Shown: positions 1 to 9,929 of the stretch, piece after piece | How positions within the stretch are numbered: position 1 is the first letter of the stretch | Layout of the letters: each line of letters starts with the position of its first letter | Assembly (NCBI GenBank): GCA_027604185.1 | Contig: JADGKB010000008.1 | Location: forward strand, 62,001-126,000 | Length of the DNA: 64,000 nt | DNA from: Boothiomyces macroporosus | Lineage: Eukaryota; Chytridiomycota; Chytridiomycetes; Rhizophydiales; Terramycetaceae | Direction of reading: 5' to 3' | Program-made: the position numbers and the translations under genes | The notes under the pieces: model-generated | Database searches by the model: none | The model's input: the letters and a program-made list of their open reading frames with translations, nothing else | Told to the model about the DNA's origin: nothing

Positions 1-1067
1 TTCAAGATTTTGATCAAGATCAGTACAGGAGTAATGTTGTCATAAACCACGGTAAATAGCTCCCAATAAGTTTGAAATTGAAAGGCGGTAGCATACATGT
101 AACTGTACAAGTCTTGATTGTAAATCGCAATAATTTGAAACGTGTAATAGTACGAGTTCAGACCCAAATTCAAGCAAATAATCATGATGTACATTGCGTA
201 CCGATATAGCTCGACACGAATTTGCAATAAATTCAAAAGAATGGTGGTTGAGATCAAGCTGGAACCCAATGATGCGGGAATAAGGGCTAGTACAGAGCAA
301 AAGACATAGTAAACGTACGAATTCGTAAATAGGGTATAGTTGTAGGCGAACCACATGTCAGTTTTAATCAGCCAGAGAATTTGACAGATGGTTGAGTACA
401 AATCTTCATCATTTGGTTTTCTATAGTAGCCATAAGAATAATAGACGGTAGTAATAGCAAACCCTAGGGTAGCAATAATAAAGCCCAATAACGCCAAGAT
501 ATCCAACAAGGATCTGTTGTCTGGGAGCAGCAAGTAAGATGGGGTAAAAGTAGTCCAAATGAACTCCTGGTCGCCAGTCAAAACAGTGTAGCTAATCGAG
601 ACATTTCCGATAATCGAATTGCTGATATTGGAACCAGTGTAGAAGTTAGCCAGGTTTACACAATTTGAATCAGAGTACACATTGACACCTTTGTCATTGC
701 AGATTACACCATTTACACAAGCGTCTTGCAGGTAGTACATGTACATGGATCCATTGAGAGCAACTGTATCCAAACTTGTAAGCAAGCAGTACTTATGGCC
801 AGTGGCAAGTTTTGGCACATAAGCCTGGGAATCTGCATCCATATAACTAAAAGTGAAGCTATTGTAAACTGTCAATGCAGTGTCCAACGAAGAGATACAG
901 CAGCCAATGTTCCTATCAAATGGGTCAGAGCCACAGACCCCGATGGTAAAATCATCGAGAATGTTTGTGTACAGTTGCGTAGGCTGGGTTTCATTGAAAA
1001 CTGTAATTGAAACGGGTACATCTGAACAAGTAAATGTATTAAACACTGAAGAAATCACGATTGCCAT
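1..1067 (-). CDS. Putative multi-pass membrane receptor, 3' end outside window
   Basis: The frame is open from an ATG at 1067 to the left edge, about 355 codons, with no intron. The first about 180 residues form a Cys- and Asn-rich ectodomain with several N-glycosylation sequons such as NGS, NIS and NVS. Hydrophobic segments follow: one containing LALLGFIIATLGFAI, then one near YVYYVFCSVLALIPASL, one near AMYIMIICLNLGLN and one near NITPVLILIKIL at the edge. This is the layout of a 7TM or similar receptor with an extracellular N-terminal domain, but I do not recognise the family. The N-terminal leader is short and weak. The ATG lies 39 bp from the end of the upstream gene, so its promoter must overlap that gene's 3' part. 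Confidence 0.6.
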   Translation of the reverse strand, partial: MAIVISSVFNTFTCSDVPVSITVFNETQPTQLYTNILDDFTIGVCGSDPFDRNIGCCISSLDTALTVYNSFTFSYMDADSQAYVPKLATGHKYCLLTSLDTVALNGSMYMYYLQDACVNGVICNDKGVNVYSDSNCVNLANFYTGSNISNSIIGNVSISYTVLTGDQEFIWTTFTPSYLLLPDNRSLLDILALLGFIIATLGFAITTVYYSYGYYRKPNDEDLYSTICQILWLIKTDMWFAYNYTLFTNSYVYYVFCSVLALIPASLGSSLISTTILLNLLQIRVELYRYAMYIMIICLNLGLNSYYYTFQIIAIYNQDLYSYMYATAFQFQTYWELFTVVYDNITPVLILIKIL

Positions 1068-1106
1068 TAAAAAAGGATTTTTGAAATTATGACGCGTACA
1101 AGAATT

Positions 1107-2105
1107 TCAATAAAAATTTCGTGTTATTATTATTGAGGATGGATCGATAAATCTTTTTTCTTCAATATCAATCTTTGATGTGTCAATGCATACATTGCCA
1201 TCTTTCCAATAATCGAGAAGATTGCACGCCGACAACACCAATAAAATATCGCCTTGATTTATGCTTGTTAGTACACTGAGCTCGCCCAGAGTAAAGGTAG
1301 TAGATGGATTCTGCTTTAGTATAGATAGAATAACCGTCTTCCAATACGACAGGTAGCCTTTGAAGCCTAAATCAGACAGTGGCCGTTCTGGTCCGCCAAC
1401 AACTTTTTTCAATTTACAAAGTTCATAACTGAATTCAATCAATAATCTTCCATATTTCTTGTTCTGGTATGGAGGCAAAATTAAAATACAAGACAGATTA
1501 TAACCTTCAACCGAATACTTTTCTAAATTAGAAACTTGTACCTTTAGAGAAATATCCAACAAGATTATCATCTTCAAACAGAACGTAGAACAAGAACGGA
1601 TCCAAGTCATAGAATATGGTTTTATGGTCTAGAAACAGCTTTGTCATTAAACAGAGGTTCTGGCAATACAGTTTCGTTCGTTTTCCATCCAAAGCGATTA
1701 TTTTCAGATTATCTTTTTGATAAACAATATTTTGTGGAAGTCTAAAAGTACAGTTGCGTTCGTGCGATGTGTAATAATTGTTGTATTTCAGACAGTGCTT
1801 ACACAGGTATATGGAATTTGTTTGTGAGGGGAGCGGCGAGTAGTACCATGTAGATATCTTGTACCCTTGGAAATATAAATATTCAATGTTGCGGACCTGG
1901 TTTTCGTCTGATTTATCCTCTTCTGCGGGCTCTAATATTAGTGCAGGTAACCCAAGTATACTAATTTCTCACTGCCGATCCATGTATCCTCTCTTTTATC
2001 CCCATCCAGGAAGCGGCAGTAGGCGGTTTGATTATTGATTTGAAGTACTTTGACGGTCCTGTTGTTGTATTTGTACAAGCTGTGGAGATGTAACTGCTGG
2101 ACCAT
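1107..2105 (-). CDS. MYST-family histone acetyltransferase (Esa1/Tip60-like)
   Basis: Acetylates histone lysines, typically within a NuA4-like complex in the nucleus. The three exons encode 319 aa. An N-terminal chromo-barrel (YCRFLDGDKREDTW) is followed by a C2HC finger (YLCKHCLKY...HERNC) and the MYST core with QNLCLMTKLFLDHKT, which carries the autoacetylated lysine, and the acetyl-CoA loop YQNKKYGRLLIEFSYEL. The C-terminal part SDLGFKGYLSYW also matches the family. Introns are 1932..1951 (20 nt) and 1523..1541 (19 nt); both restore the family sequence exactly. The protein is shorter than yeast Esa1 (445 aa), mainly in linkers. The start at 2105 is the first ATG before the chromo-barrel; a GTG at 2177 is less likely. 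Confidence 0.9.
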
Positions 2106-2442
2106 ATTTTTTTTCCACTCTACTGAACACAGAAAAAAAGATATTTCACAGAGTGGGCAGATATATCTACTGATCACTATCTATGCTTATTTATGTACCG
2201 CATAGGTATGGTCTATATACTTGCAAACTTGCGGTTTATAATTGTTTGTATCTGCTCAATAGATCTAGCAGTGTTTGGTGTATTGCTTGATGGGCATCAT
2301 GCTATATGAGCGGTAAGAATTATTTTGCGATTCACTCATCCAAAAAGATCAAAACGCGGTTAGTTATGGAAATGTATACTGGCGCCATCCAATTGAACCG
2401 CACAGCGATATAAAAAGCCCTACGGCTGATTATAGATTCAAA
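2106..2442. other. Intergenic promoter region between divergent genes
   Basis: This AT-rich spacer separates the MYST gene (minus strand) from the first small-protein gene (plus strand). Apart from the TATA box at 2409..2416 I see no ORF, RNA gene or clear repeat in it. Confidence 0.5.
2409..2416 (+). promoter_or_regulatory. TATA box (TATAAAAA) of small-protein gene
   Basis: TATAAAAA begins 34 bp before the ATG at 2443. With the usual TATA-to-start spacing of about 25-30 bp, the mRNA leader would be under 10 nt. Confidence 0.55.
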
Positions 2443-2733
2443 ATGACTAGACAGGTTGGAGAAACAAGAGCGATTCGCTCTACCGAACGCGGGTTCAACA
2501 TAATAAACACTCAGAAAAAGTATTCCAGCTCTGAACTGTCAAGGTGGTACATTTACGGTCTGTTTGATTCTTTACAGCTACAAGATACGGAAAAGTCAGA
2601 GTGGGATAAATTACAGTTGAAATTGGTACAGGCGAATCTTTCTACAGATCAATTGGATAGGGATAAGGTATTTATAGAGTATTGCTTGTTCCTCACTAAA
2701 CCCATTGAACTCTTTGAAAATACTATTGAATAA
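2443..2733 (+). CDS. Small uncharacterised protein, subfamily A member 1
   Basis: This intronless 96-residue protein has no recognised domain. Its C-terminal half (LQLKLVQANLSTDQ followed by LDRDKVFIEYCLFL) aligns with that of the next gene downstream (LNLRLTVANAVNNQ, VERDRVFDDYCVWL), so the two are tandem paralogues. No signal peptide or membrane segment is visible. The start is set by the TATA box 34 bp upstream. It may belong to the same broad family as the four tiny proteins further right, which share an L-x-[IL]-[RK]-[LM]-x-x-A helix start. Function unknown. Confidence 0.6.
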   Translation: MTRQVGETRAIRSTERGFNIINTQKKYSSSELSRWYIYGLFDSLQLQDTEKSEWDKLQLKLVQANLSTDQLDRDKVFIEYCLFLTKPIELFENTIE

Positions 2734-2906
2734 AAAGTACTTGACTCTTATTTTCGCCTAGATTCCGCATCCATTTAAAAGAGTGCATTTAGATCAAGGC
2801 TAGCATTTGATCAAGTATTGTTCCAAATCATATTATTTGTGGTACCCTTTGTACACTACTCCTTGTGTAACATTTCAGGGTTCAAATTGTTACCTCCTGA
2901 TTCCTA

Positions 2907-3191
2907 ATGGAAAATAGAAAGCAATTACAACAAATGTACATATTAGAGCAGCAGAAATACAGGATTAACCAACAGTTAATGATGTACCCATCTCCAACCG
3001 TAACGGAAAACTGTATTGAAACCAAATGCGAACAGGAAATCCATTCACCAAAGGACTGTTTGATTGTAAATAATTTGAATCTGAGGTTGACCGTGGCCAA
3101 TGCGGTGAATAATCAAGTAGAACGGGACAGAGTTTTTGACGATTATTGTGTATGGTTGGTTCAAGACCCGCCAAGGATTTACTACAAATAA
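2907..3191 (+). CDS. Small uncharacterised protein, subfamily A member 2
   Basis: This 94-residue intronless protein is paralogous to the gene at 2443, sharing the C-terminal motif L-x-L-x-L-x-x-A-N...RD-[KR]-VF-x-x-YC. The N-terminus is Gln-rich (KQLQQMYILEQQKYRINQQ) and probably helical. No signal peptide or catalytic motif is seen. Antisense ORFs over the same DNA have no family support. Paralogy is direct from the sequence; function is unknown. Confidence 0.6.
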   Translation: MENRKQLQQMYILEQQKYRINQQLMMYPSPTVTENCIETKCEQEIHSPKDCLIVNNLNLRLTVANAVNNQVERDRVFDDYCVWLVQDPPRIYYK

Positions 3192-3315
3192 ATACTGAAT
3201 ATCTTTAACTTGCGGATTCTCTCTTTAGCTAGGTGGTGCTTTGTTACTCTCTATTTGGAAACAATCAAACAGCTACTCGGTTGTCAATTGCCGAATTGTA
3301 GCATGAAACTTTGTA

Positions 3316-3368
3316 CTCTTCAACCTAAACTCAAGATAGTGTAAACCGCTCTTCAACCTAAACTCAAG
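3316..3368 (+). repeat. 20-bp direct repeat, two copies
   Basis: CTCTTCAACCTAAACTCAAG occurs at 3316..3335 and again at 3349..3368, a period of 33 bp. It lies in the promoter region of the small-protein gene that starts at 3462, so it could be a duplicated regulatory site or a simple slippage duplication. Confidence 0.7.
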
Positions 3369-3461
3369 CGGACTGTGTATTCTCAATCGTGGCTGATTGT
3401 TCTGGAATGCATGAATATTACTCATAACCAAGCTAAAAAGGAGCCAAATTTTTCCATTATC

Positions 3462-3701
3462 ATGACAACAGAGAGTGCTAGGCTAGCAGAATTGCGAATT
3501 AGAATGGAATATGCGACAATGAAATCCCGCTTAGGAATTGATTTGTCCGTTCAAGAGCTGATGATTAAAGAAAGTGCAAGAAAGACTGCTTACGGAGGCA
3601 ATCAAATGTTTCCCGTGATGATGCTTAACCAGCAATCCAAAGTGATTCCATATACCCCGGTAGGCGTCTCGCAAGACGTCCTAGAAGCAACGCGGTTGTA
3701 A
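3462..3701 (+). CDS. Small uncharacterised protein, subfamily B member 1
   Basis: This intronless 79-residue protein starts MTTESARLAELRIRMEYA. It shares with three minus-strand genes at 6036, 6787 and 7605 an N-terminal motif [IL]-R-[LM]-E-Y-A-x-x-K...LG[IL]...S-[VI]-x-E-L and a C-terminal motif V-S-x-D-V-[LM]-E-A-[TA]-R-[LI]. The middle varies in length and sequence. There is no signal peptide or membrane segment. An upstream GTG at 3375 would extend the frame, but the paralogues support the ATG at 3462. It converges on the kinase gene with 39 bp between stops. Function unknown. Confidence 0.65.
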   Translation: MTTESARLAELRIRMEYATMKSRLGIDLSVQELMIKESARKTAYGGNQMFPVMMLNQQSKVIPYTPVGVSQDVLEATRL

Positions 3702-3740
3702 ATAAACCATTACTGTCTATACCAAACTTTTAAAATACCT

Positions 3741-4720
3741 TTATTCAACATTAATGCTGGTTTGATTGCTTTGCTTCAACCGCTCTAAAATCGTGCAAAT
3801 CTGAACTAAATTGGGCCGGTTTTGTGGATCAACCTGTAATATTGCAGTAATTAGTTTCTGGAAATGCGAGCTGTAGTTTTCATTTGGAAAGGTGACTGTA
3901 GACCGAACACTGGTCATTGATCCATCGACTATTGTTAATATCAATTACATGGTGATTCGCCATAAGCCATTGCATATAATGTACAACCAACAGACCAAAT
4001 ATCTGTGGCTTCAGTAATTTGACATTCACTCGGTGGGTCAAACAACTCTGGAGCCCTGAATGGAGCAGTAACAGTTTCCGCACAATGCTCTTGAAGAGCT
4101 ACAGCTTCTTTTCTACTGCTGATTTTTACCCTTGCCAATGATACTGACCCCAAATCCATTAGAATGCATTTATGATTGTCACCGATTAGAATATTGGCAG
4201 GTTTTAAATCACGGAAAGCTAGTGGCGGGTTACAGCTATGGAATGCGGATAATCCATTACAGATATCAATACCAAAACTGCAGATTTGCTCCAAAGGAAG
4301 GTTTCCCTTGCTTTTTTCAATCAAGCTCTGTACAGTACCATTCTTGCAATATGGCAATAAGAGTAACCCTTCCACAATCTTTCCATTTTCTTTTTTCAAT
4401 TCAGAATCAAACAGTTTTAAAACATGATCCGAGCGAACTTTTTTATGAGCTTCGATCTCTTGTAACAGAAGCTTTTGCTGCTCTTCCAACTGGATCTTGA
4501 TTTGCTTGAGCGCAAATAGCTTTCCGTCCTTCTTGTCTTTTACGAGATACACAAAGGAGAACCCACCTTCTCCTAATGAGGACTGAATCACCAACTGTCG
4601 ATGGTTGAGGGTGATTGTTTGGGGAACAAAATAGGTATAGCAAGATAATAGCTTGGTGTATATTGACACTATAATATCCTTGATGTGTGTACTGATCCCT
4701 CCTCTTTCTCGAATATCCAT
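3741..4720 (-). CDS. stk16: STK16/Env7-type Ser/Thr protein kinase (NAK family)
   Basis: Two exons encode 319 aa, the usual size for this short single-domain family. Visible are the glycine loop GEGGFSFVYLV, VAIK-type lysine in FALKQIK, catalytic loop RDLKPANIL, DLGS in place of DFG (typical of STK16), APE in RAPELF and the DIWSVGCTLYAM helix. The intron is 3929..3948 (20 nt) and joins GESP to FDGSM. STK16 homologues are membrane-associated through acylation and act at Golgi or vacuole. The catalytic HRD triad reads FRD here, so the conserved His is replaced by Phe. An N-terminal Cys-containing segment precedes the kinase domain. Confidence 0.85.
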
Positions 4721-6035
4721 GAGATGTAAAAAACGAATTCAAAAAAACGAAACTCGAAAAATAAACTTGGAATGAACCAAAATTCTTCTTTTGACTCTTC
4801 TGTTTGGTAGAGTCTTTACAAGAACTGGGCTTTCGGAGAATTCAAAGAAAAGGATATTAGTGCATACGTGGCAGAATACCAGATCATTATTATGGATTGT
4901 GATATAAAGGCTGGTAAACAGATTATGTATTTTCACATAAAAGAATTGAAGGTCCATGTCTGTAAATATCCACGCCGTAATATCTGTTAAATATTGATTC
5001 AATTCAGCTAAATTAATGTCCTTGGTTAATCAATTGGCATGGACACTGTTTACAAGTTTTCAACGGACTCCCTTCTATGCATTCAAAGATACCAGTGTTG
5101 CGTGAAATTGAAGGAGAGTTAGAAATACAGTTTGTCGAGTTCACGTTGATGGAGCTAATTGTGTTACTCCACCAGACAATAATCTTCAATCATAAGAATA
5201 AATTTAGACCTTTGAGGTAGCTAAATTATCATTGAAAGAAATTTTTACATACTGTAAGAGATACTAGTAATGCCTGGATGCATTACAGATCATTAAAAGA
5301 ACCACCTGGATGTATTGGGCATGAAATACTCAAAGTCCTATTTTGTCATCATCTGACTTCAAAGTGGCAATGTTTTCCCTGACACTGCTATCCCCCAAGC
5401 GTTTCATTCCTTTTGGGAAGATAAGCTCTGACTGTGGCAGTTTAATTCAAGCCTTTTTGCTTACAATTTCTTTTAAAATACGAGATTTAAAAACGGTGTT
5501 TTGTGAATGAAACAGATCACTCTCTATATTACAAGTGGTTTCAGCAGTGTCATGTATTCTCATGCCCAATTGGATTTAACAATCCTCAATTACAAAGTAT
5601 TGGTGGATTCAGAACGTGTAAGGGAGACTATCTGGTATTTGACTGCACAATATCGCCAGCAAATCATTCTTGAGACAGATAAAATAAATGCAGTTAACAG
5701 TAGATCTGAATTATGCTTGTGGATCTGAATTATGCTAGTGGTGCTGAACCCTTCTTCCACTCCTCAAATAAAATGAAGGCTAACCTTAGATATCCTTCCC
5801 AACTTAAATATAAAAGAATATTCCTCTGAATGGCCGAAAGTTGAACTACGAAATTAACATTCTTTGATCCTATTTCTTGAGTTGCTCAAGAACGTTGATA
5901 TAAGCGCAAGGGATTTCCAAATATGAAGAGCAGCTCCCTGCAGTGTAAAAGTGATTCTACATGATTGTTTAAACCCAGCGATACGGCACTGTTCTTTGAA
6001 TTTTTTGAAAACGTTTCAAATGGGATATTTCTTTA
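4721..6035. other. Gene-poor interval with only weak small ORFs
   Basis: No coding region here has family support. A 47-codon ATG frame (5077..5220, plus), a TTG-started frame (4739..5002, minus) and a 73-codon ATG frame (5507..5728, plus) could be small genes like their neighbours but show no matching motif. An imperfect tandem duplication of GATCTGAATTATGCTTGTG lies near 5703..5741. Confidence 0.4.
5507..5728 (+). CDS. Possible small protein, weak
   Basis: An ATG-started frame of 73 codons. It has no similarity that I can see to the two small-protein subfamilies around it, and its 3' end runs into a short tandem duplication. It is listed only because the neighbourhood is rich in genuine genes of this size. 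Confidence 0.2.
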   Translation: MKQITLYITSGFSSVMYSHAQLDLTILNYKVLVDSERVRETIWYLTAQYRQQIILETDKINAVNSRSELCLWI

Positions 6036-6233
6036 TTAGGGTATTCTAGCAGCTTCCATAACATCAGGAGAGACTCCTACTCCACCTTTTATGTATGGAG
6101 AGTGATATAGTCCACGGAAGGGAAACCTGTGCTGTTCCATCACCATTAGTTCATTTATCGAAGTATGTTCAAGCCCAAAATATACCTTCATCATGGCATA
6201 CTCCAACCGTATTTTGAAATCCTTCAACCGCAT
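6036..6233 (-). CDS. Small uncharacterised protein, subfamily B member 2
   Basis: An intronless 65-residue protein, the shortest of its group. It carries both family motifs: IRLEYAMMKVYFGLEHTSIN-EL near the N-terminus and VGVSPDVMEAARI at the C-terminus. It lies head-to-tail with members 3 and 4 on the same strand, so the group grew by tandem duplication. Loss of the variable middle explains the short length. No targeting signal. Function unknown. Confidence 0.65.
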   Translation of the reverse strand: MRLKDFKIRLEYAMMKVYFGLEHTSINELMVMEQHRFPFRGLYHSPYIKGGVGVSPDVMEAARIP

Positions 6234-6786
6234 TTATTTGGTAAGCCAGCTGGGTACCCGCCCAACTATTTATTTGGTATCATCCGTTATAAATCATGAC
6301 TATGGATGAGTAATATTTAATATTTATCCGCACAAAAAGTTTAGGATTCGTGACTGATGCACTTATCCACATTGCAGGAAAGGCCTTGCAAGTAAACTGT
6401 ATTTATATTATGGGAATCGTTTCAAGTTTATCCGAAATTCAGGATGTTTGATCATGACCATTCCATGGAGCTTCAAATTGGCATATACCCAGTGTAATAT
6501 ATTTCTCCAAGCACTTGAATTCAAATTATTGCATATTTATCCTATCGTGGTCACTCAATTGTTGTTTTCTAGAAATCGTTATTCCTGTATTTGAAATATT
6601 TTGGTGTTGCGGCCATCTTTTGAAAAAACGTTTTTCAAACTGTATAATAATCTTGGAAACTTGACTTTTGAGCTGCTGCCCAGGCTGGTGTATGCGGATA
6701 TTGGATTATCTTGAAGTAAATAACAAGTATAAAAATCTTGTGTAAATAACATAAACATGATTTACTATTGAAATAGAAAGATTTCT
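6234..6786. other. Intergenic spacer, no gene seen
   Basis: AT-rich spacer between two tandem minus-strand paralogues. I see no ORF with support, no RNA gene and no obvious repeat. Confidence 0.5.
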
Positions 6787-6993
6787 TTATTCAAACAGTA
6801 ACCGCGTAGCTTCAAGCACATCATCAGACACTATGCAATCCTCTCCTAAGGGTGGCAATATTAGATCACTCTTTGATTGCAGTTGAGCGATGGACAGCTG
6901 GTCTAAACCAAGGTATACTTTGAACATTGCGTACTCCATTAGCAGCTTGAATCTTGTAATAGCTAAAGAATGGTTTTTAATCCCAGTTTTCAT
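6787..6993 (-). CDS. Small uncharacterised protein, subfamily B member 3
   Basis: 68 residues, no intron. The N-terminal block FKLLMEYAMFKVYLGLDQLS and the C-terminal block VSDDVLEATRL match the other subfamily B members closely. The start MKTGIKNHS resembles MKTCKK of the next member, which supports both starts. The predicted fold is helical at the N-terminus. Function unknown. Confidence 0.65.
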   Translation of the reverse strand: MKTGIKNHSLAITRFKLLMEYAMFKVYLGLDQLSIAQLQSKSDLILPPLGEDCIVSDDVLEATRLLFE

Positions 6994-7604
6994 TAGAAAA
7001 AGTTTTGAGCGGCGGTTCTGTGTTTCCTTTCGGAAGGATAAACTAATTAATCATCCGAAAAAACAAAAACAAGGTCTCAATCAACACGAGAATTCTCTAA
7101 TATAAACAAGATTAAATGTAGAGTTTATCTAGCGGTCTTAGTTTTCATCAGTAATTCAGCAACGCCAAAAGTTGAGCTTTATAACTTTATTTGATTTAGA
7201 GTGAAAGCGCATATCTAATTGTTATTCTGTAAATTTACTGCTGTTATTACAGAAATGTATACATACGGAGTGCCAACAGGTTGATAACAGATGAAACCAG
7301 GTGGACTGGTTACCGGAGCGAGGCAAACTCTATATATCACTCATAAAAGAGTCAATTATCTTGTTTTCATCCTTTTGCGAAATGATTTACGACCAAAAAA
7401 TAGTAAAATCAAATTACTCATCGTTACTCATTATTGAACACTTGCTGGAGCTAACGGAAATTCATGCCGCTAGAGTTATTTGGAAAATGATATTTTACAT
7501 AGATACAAAGTGATCTCTGATTTATATTCAAAAATATGCATTTTCCATCTTAATAACTCGAGTACATATTCGCTCCCCAATAACAAACTGAAATTACAAG
7601 AAAT
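6994..7604. other. Intergenic spacer, no convincing gene
   Basis: Contains a 70-codon plus-strand frame that begins only with GTG (7301..7513) and has no family resemblance. Nothing else is recognisable. Confidence 0.45.
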
Positions 7605-7853
7605 CTAAGTATTTATTAATCTCGTTGCTAGTAGAACATCCAAAGAGACGAGCTTATCTGATTCAAAGTCAATTGCTTTTGGTATATTCGTACTTTCGCA
7701 GTACTTTATTGGGAGCTGTTCAATATCTCTTGTCATCAAATCATTTACACTAAAGTTCTCCAGTCTGAGCGATACTTTGACTAGCGCTAATTGAAGTCGT
7801 ATCTGGAGTTGACGAGCCATATGTCTGCCATTTGTTTTCTTGCAGGTTTTCAT
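7605..7853 (-). CDS. Small uncharacterised protein, subfamily B member 4
   Basis: The most divergent subfamily member, 82 residues from the ATG at 7853. It keeps LQIRLQLALVKVSLRLENFS-x-x-DL and the ending VSLDVLLATRL. A longer frame reaches an ATG at 7904 and a GTG at 7946; the MKTCKK start is chosen because member 3 starts MKTGIK. No intron, signal peptide or known domain. Confidence 0.55.
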   Translation of the reverse strand: MKTCKKTNGRHMARQLQIRLQLALVKVSLRLENFSVNDLMTRDIEQLPIKYCESTNIPKAIDFESDKLVSLDVLLATRLINT

Positions 7854-9892
7854 TTCTGAAATATTCAAAATCTCTGCTGTTTTATACTTCAGCCACACGT
7901 CCATATTTGTTTTTTGACCAACACATGCCCAGCGTCCCACAAGCAATATTTCTTTATGATTTCAATTTAAATAAAAGATAGACGGGCGGAAGTGTTTATT
8001 TCATTCGTAGGGAGAGCTTCCGCTCTGTTTGGCTGTGCTTTTTCTTAATAAAGTTGGGTAGATATGGAGTAGGCGAAAATTGGTTCAGCGGAAAACCTCA
8101 CCCGATACTTAAAATGATTGAAGAGACCCCAGCACTGGCACCCCCAGAAAAAAAAACGCAAACAATAACCGCTTACCAATAAAAGAATACGTATTTCTAC
8201 GATTTCAAATGTAGAATGCTATTGATCCTCTTATTGTTGATCTCTTATTTATATAATCATTTTACTCTTTTACACTGACTTTTTATTCATATTAAATTTC
8301 GAGATAAGACGTCAAGTAATTTACGAAATTGAGGCGGGAAGAGTAACCATTCAACCAACAAAAGGGATCTCATTGATCTGATAACGCTAATTGTAATAGA
8401 ATGTATTAGAGTATTGAGTAATGATATCATGTGTTGTAGAGATATATGGTATATAATGAGATGCGTACCGCAACGTGAACATCAATCAGATTGTACCCTC
8501 CACAAAGGATTCAGGCTGGTGGATAACTAGAGATTAATATTAATGTATCTTTCAAGAGAGATTGAGTACTATTTTAATCTTTGGTTCCCTAATATGATGA
8601 AAAATCAATATTCAATCGATTTATTCGATGAGCAAAATCCTCCTAAAAATGTGTTTTGACATGACTGGCTAGTTGATGGCGTGCTAGAGCTTAAGCATGT
8701 ACTTTTTCTTCAATTCCTTAACATCTTATCAAATATTCCTTTGGCTTGATTCCAGGCGATTCGAAAACTGCACTGTATGGAAACATTTTGAATGATTCTG
8801 TCAACAACAGTATCGCAATTATATTTTACTAACATCGGGCATGCTTTCAAAAGAAATATAACTAACACAGACTTGGAAATAATCCTAGTGAACAGACTGA
8901 GGGACTCTATAAAGATATCTCTGAACTAGATAGTGCATGTTGGTCGATTTTCCACGGTCTTGAAAGGAAATTTGAAACCAACTCTCTCACCGCCTAATTA
9001 CTGACTGTAAACGCTACTGCCTAAATTTCACTTTTCTCTTGCTACCATGTTAGTGTCACAAGAGCTTGTGCTTGTTGCACAAATTCTGTAATCTTAACAA
9101 GAGAACAGAAACCAAAAGAGAGAATTGGGGTCAATTTATGTGACATGCAATTAGCTGCTGTTCTGGCTCATCCAGCTTCACTTCTCCTTGAAACGGCATT
9201 TTAGCGGATGATTACCATTTTTGAGACTTAGTAGAGTAAACACATGTTCTACTAGACGGAAAATTCTCGGAGATGAGCCTTTCCGAATTCCAAAAAGAAA
9301 TCGCGCACACAGACTAGTGACAGAGATGCGGTTTAGAAGTAAATCAAATAGTCCTTTGGAGCTTATTGGTAAATCGATTGTGGTTTATGAATGGATAATC
9401 ACACAATAACACATTTTCTCCTTCAGGATCTTGTCACACGTTGACACACTTGTCACATATAATCAAAACAATCACATCATCCCTTTTAGATGAGTAGAGT
9501 GCATTCCATAGTAATCTCATTGCTGCTAGTATATAAAAAACCCTGTATGGTACTAACTGCGTCTGTTTCTGCTTTCTTTGATGTTGTTCCTGAGGCTTTA
9601 CAAACATTTCTCTTTGTGTTGAATAGGCCGCTGGACCACACAGCCAAAAAACGGTCTGTATGAAAAGGACACTGATAAACCACATAATTGTTTATATACT
9701 CGTAAAAGCTCGTCGGGATGGAATATTGACACTGGAAACAGGCATCTGGGTTTGGTTATCGGCAATTTATCCTGCGTTTCTACCATTCTCCTGTTTTTTG
9801 TGCCATTGTACCAAAGTATTTTACAGTCTAAAAAGGGCGACGACAGGGGGTATCAAACAACTACACAACGACCATTTTGTGTCTGGGCTGAT
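7854..9892. other. About 2 kb without a recognisable gene
   Basis: The longest gene-free stretch of the window. It is AT-rich; the few frames of 60-90 codons start with TTG or lie in promoter-like DNA and lack any family motif. I see no tRNA, rRNA, long repeat or transposon remnant. It may hold promoters, a non-coding RNA or genes too short to recognise. Confidence 0.4.
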
Positions 9893-9900
9893 TATAAATA
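9893..9900 (+). promoter_or_regulatory. TATA box (TATAAATA)
   Basis: TATAAATA starts 37 bp before the ATG of the first GATA-like gene, again implying a leader of only a few bases. Confidence 0.55.
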
Positions 9901-9929
9901 GCGCAATTAAATCGCATGCACTTTAGAAA

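Noticed and set aside
4739..5002. 87-codon minus-strand frame with Cys pair (CHVC)
   Set aside because: Starts with TTG, has no second Cys pair, and no 19-20-nt intron extends it in frame.
9221..9409. 62-codon plus-strand frame
   Set aside because: TTG start, no motif, in an otherwise gene-free interval.
9660..9926. 88-codon plus-strand frame just before the first GATA-like gene
   Set aside because: It covers the promoter and TATA box of the next gene and has no family resemblance.
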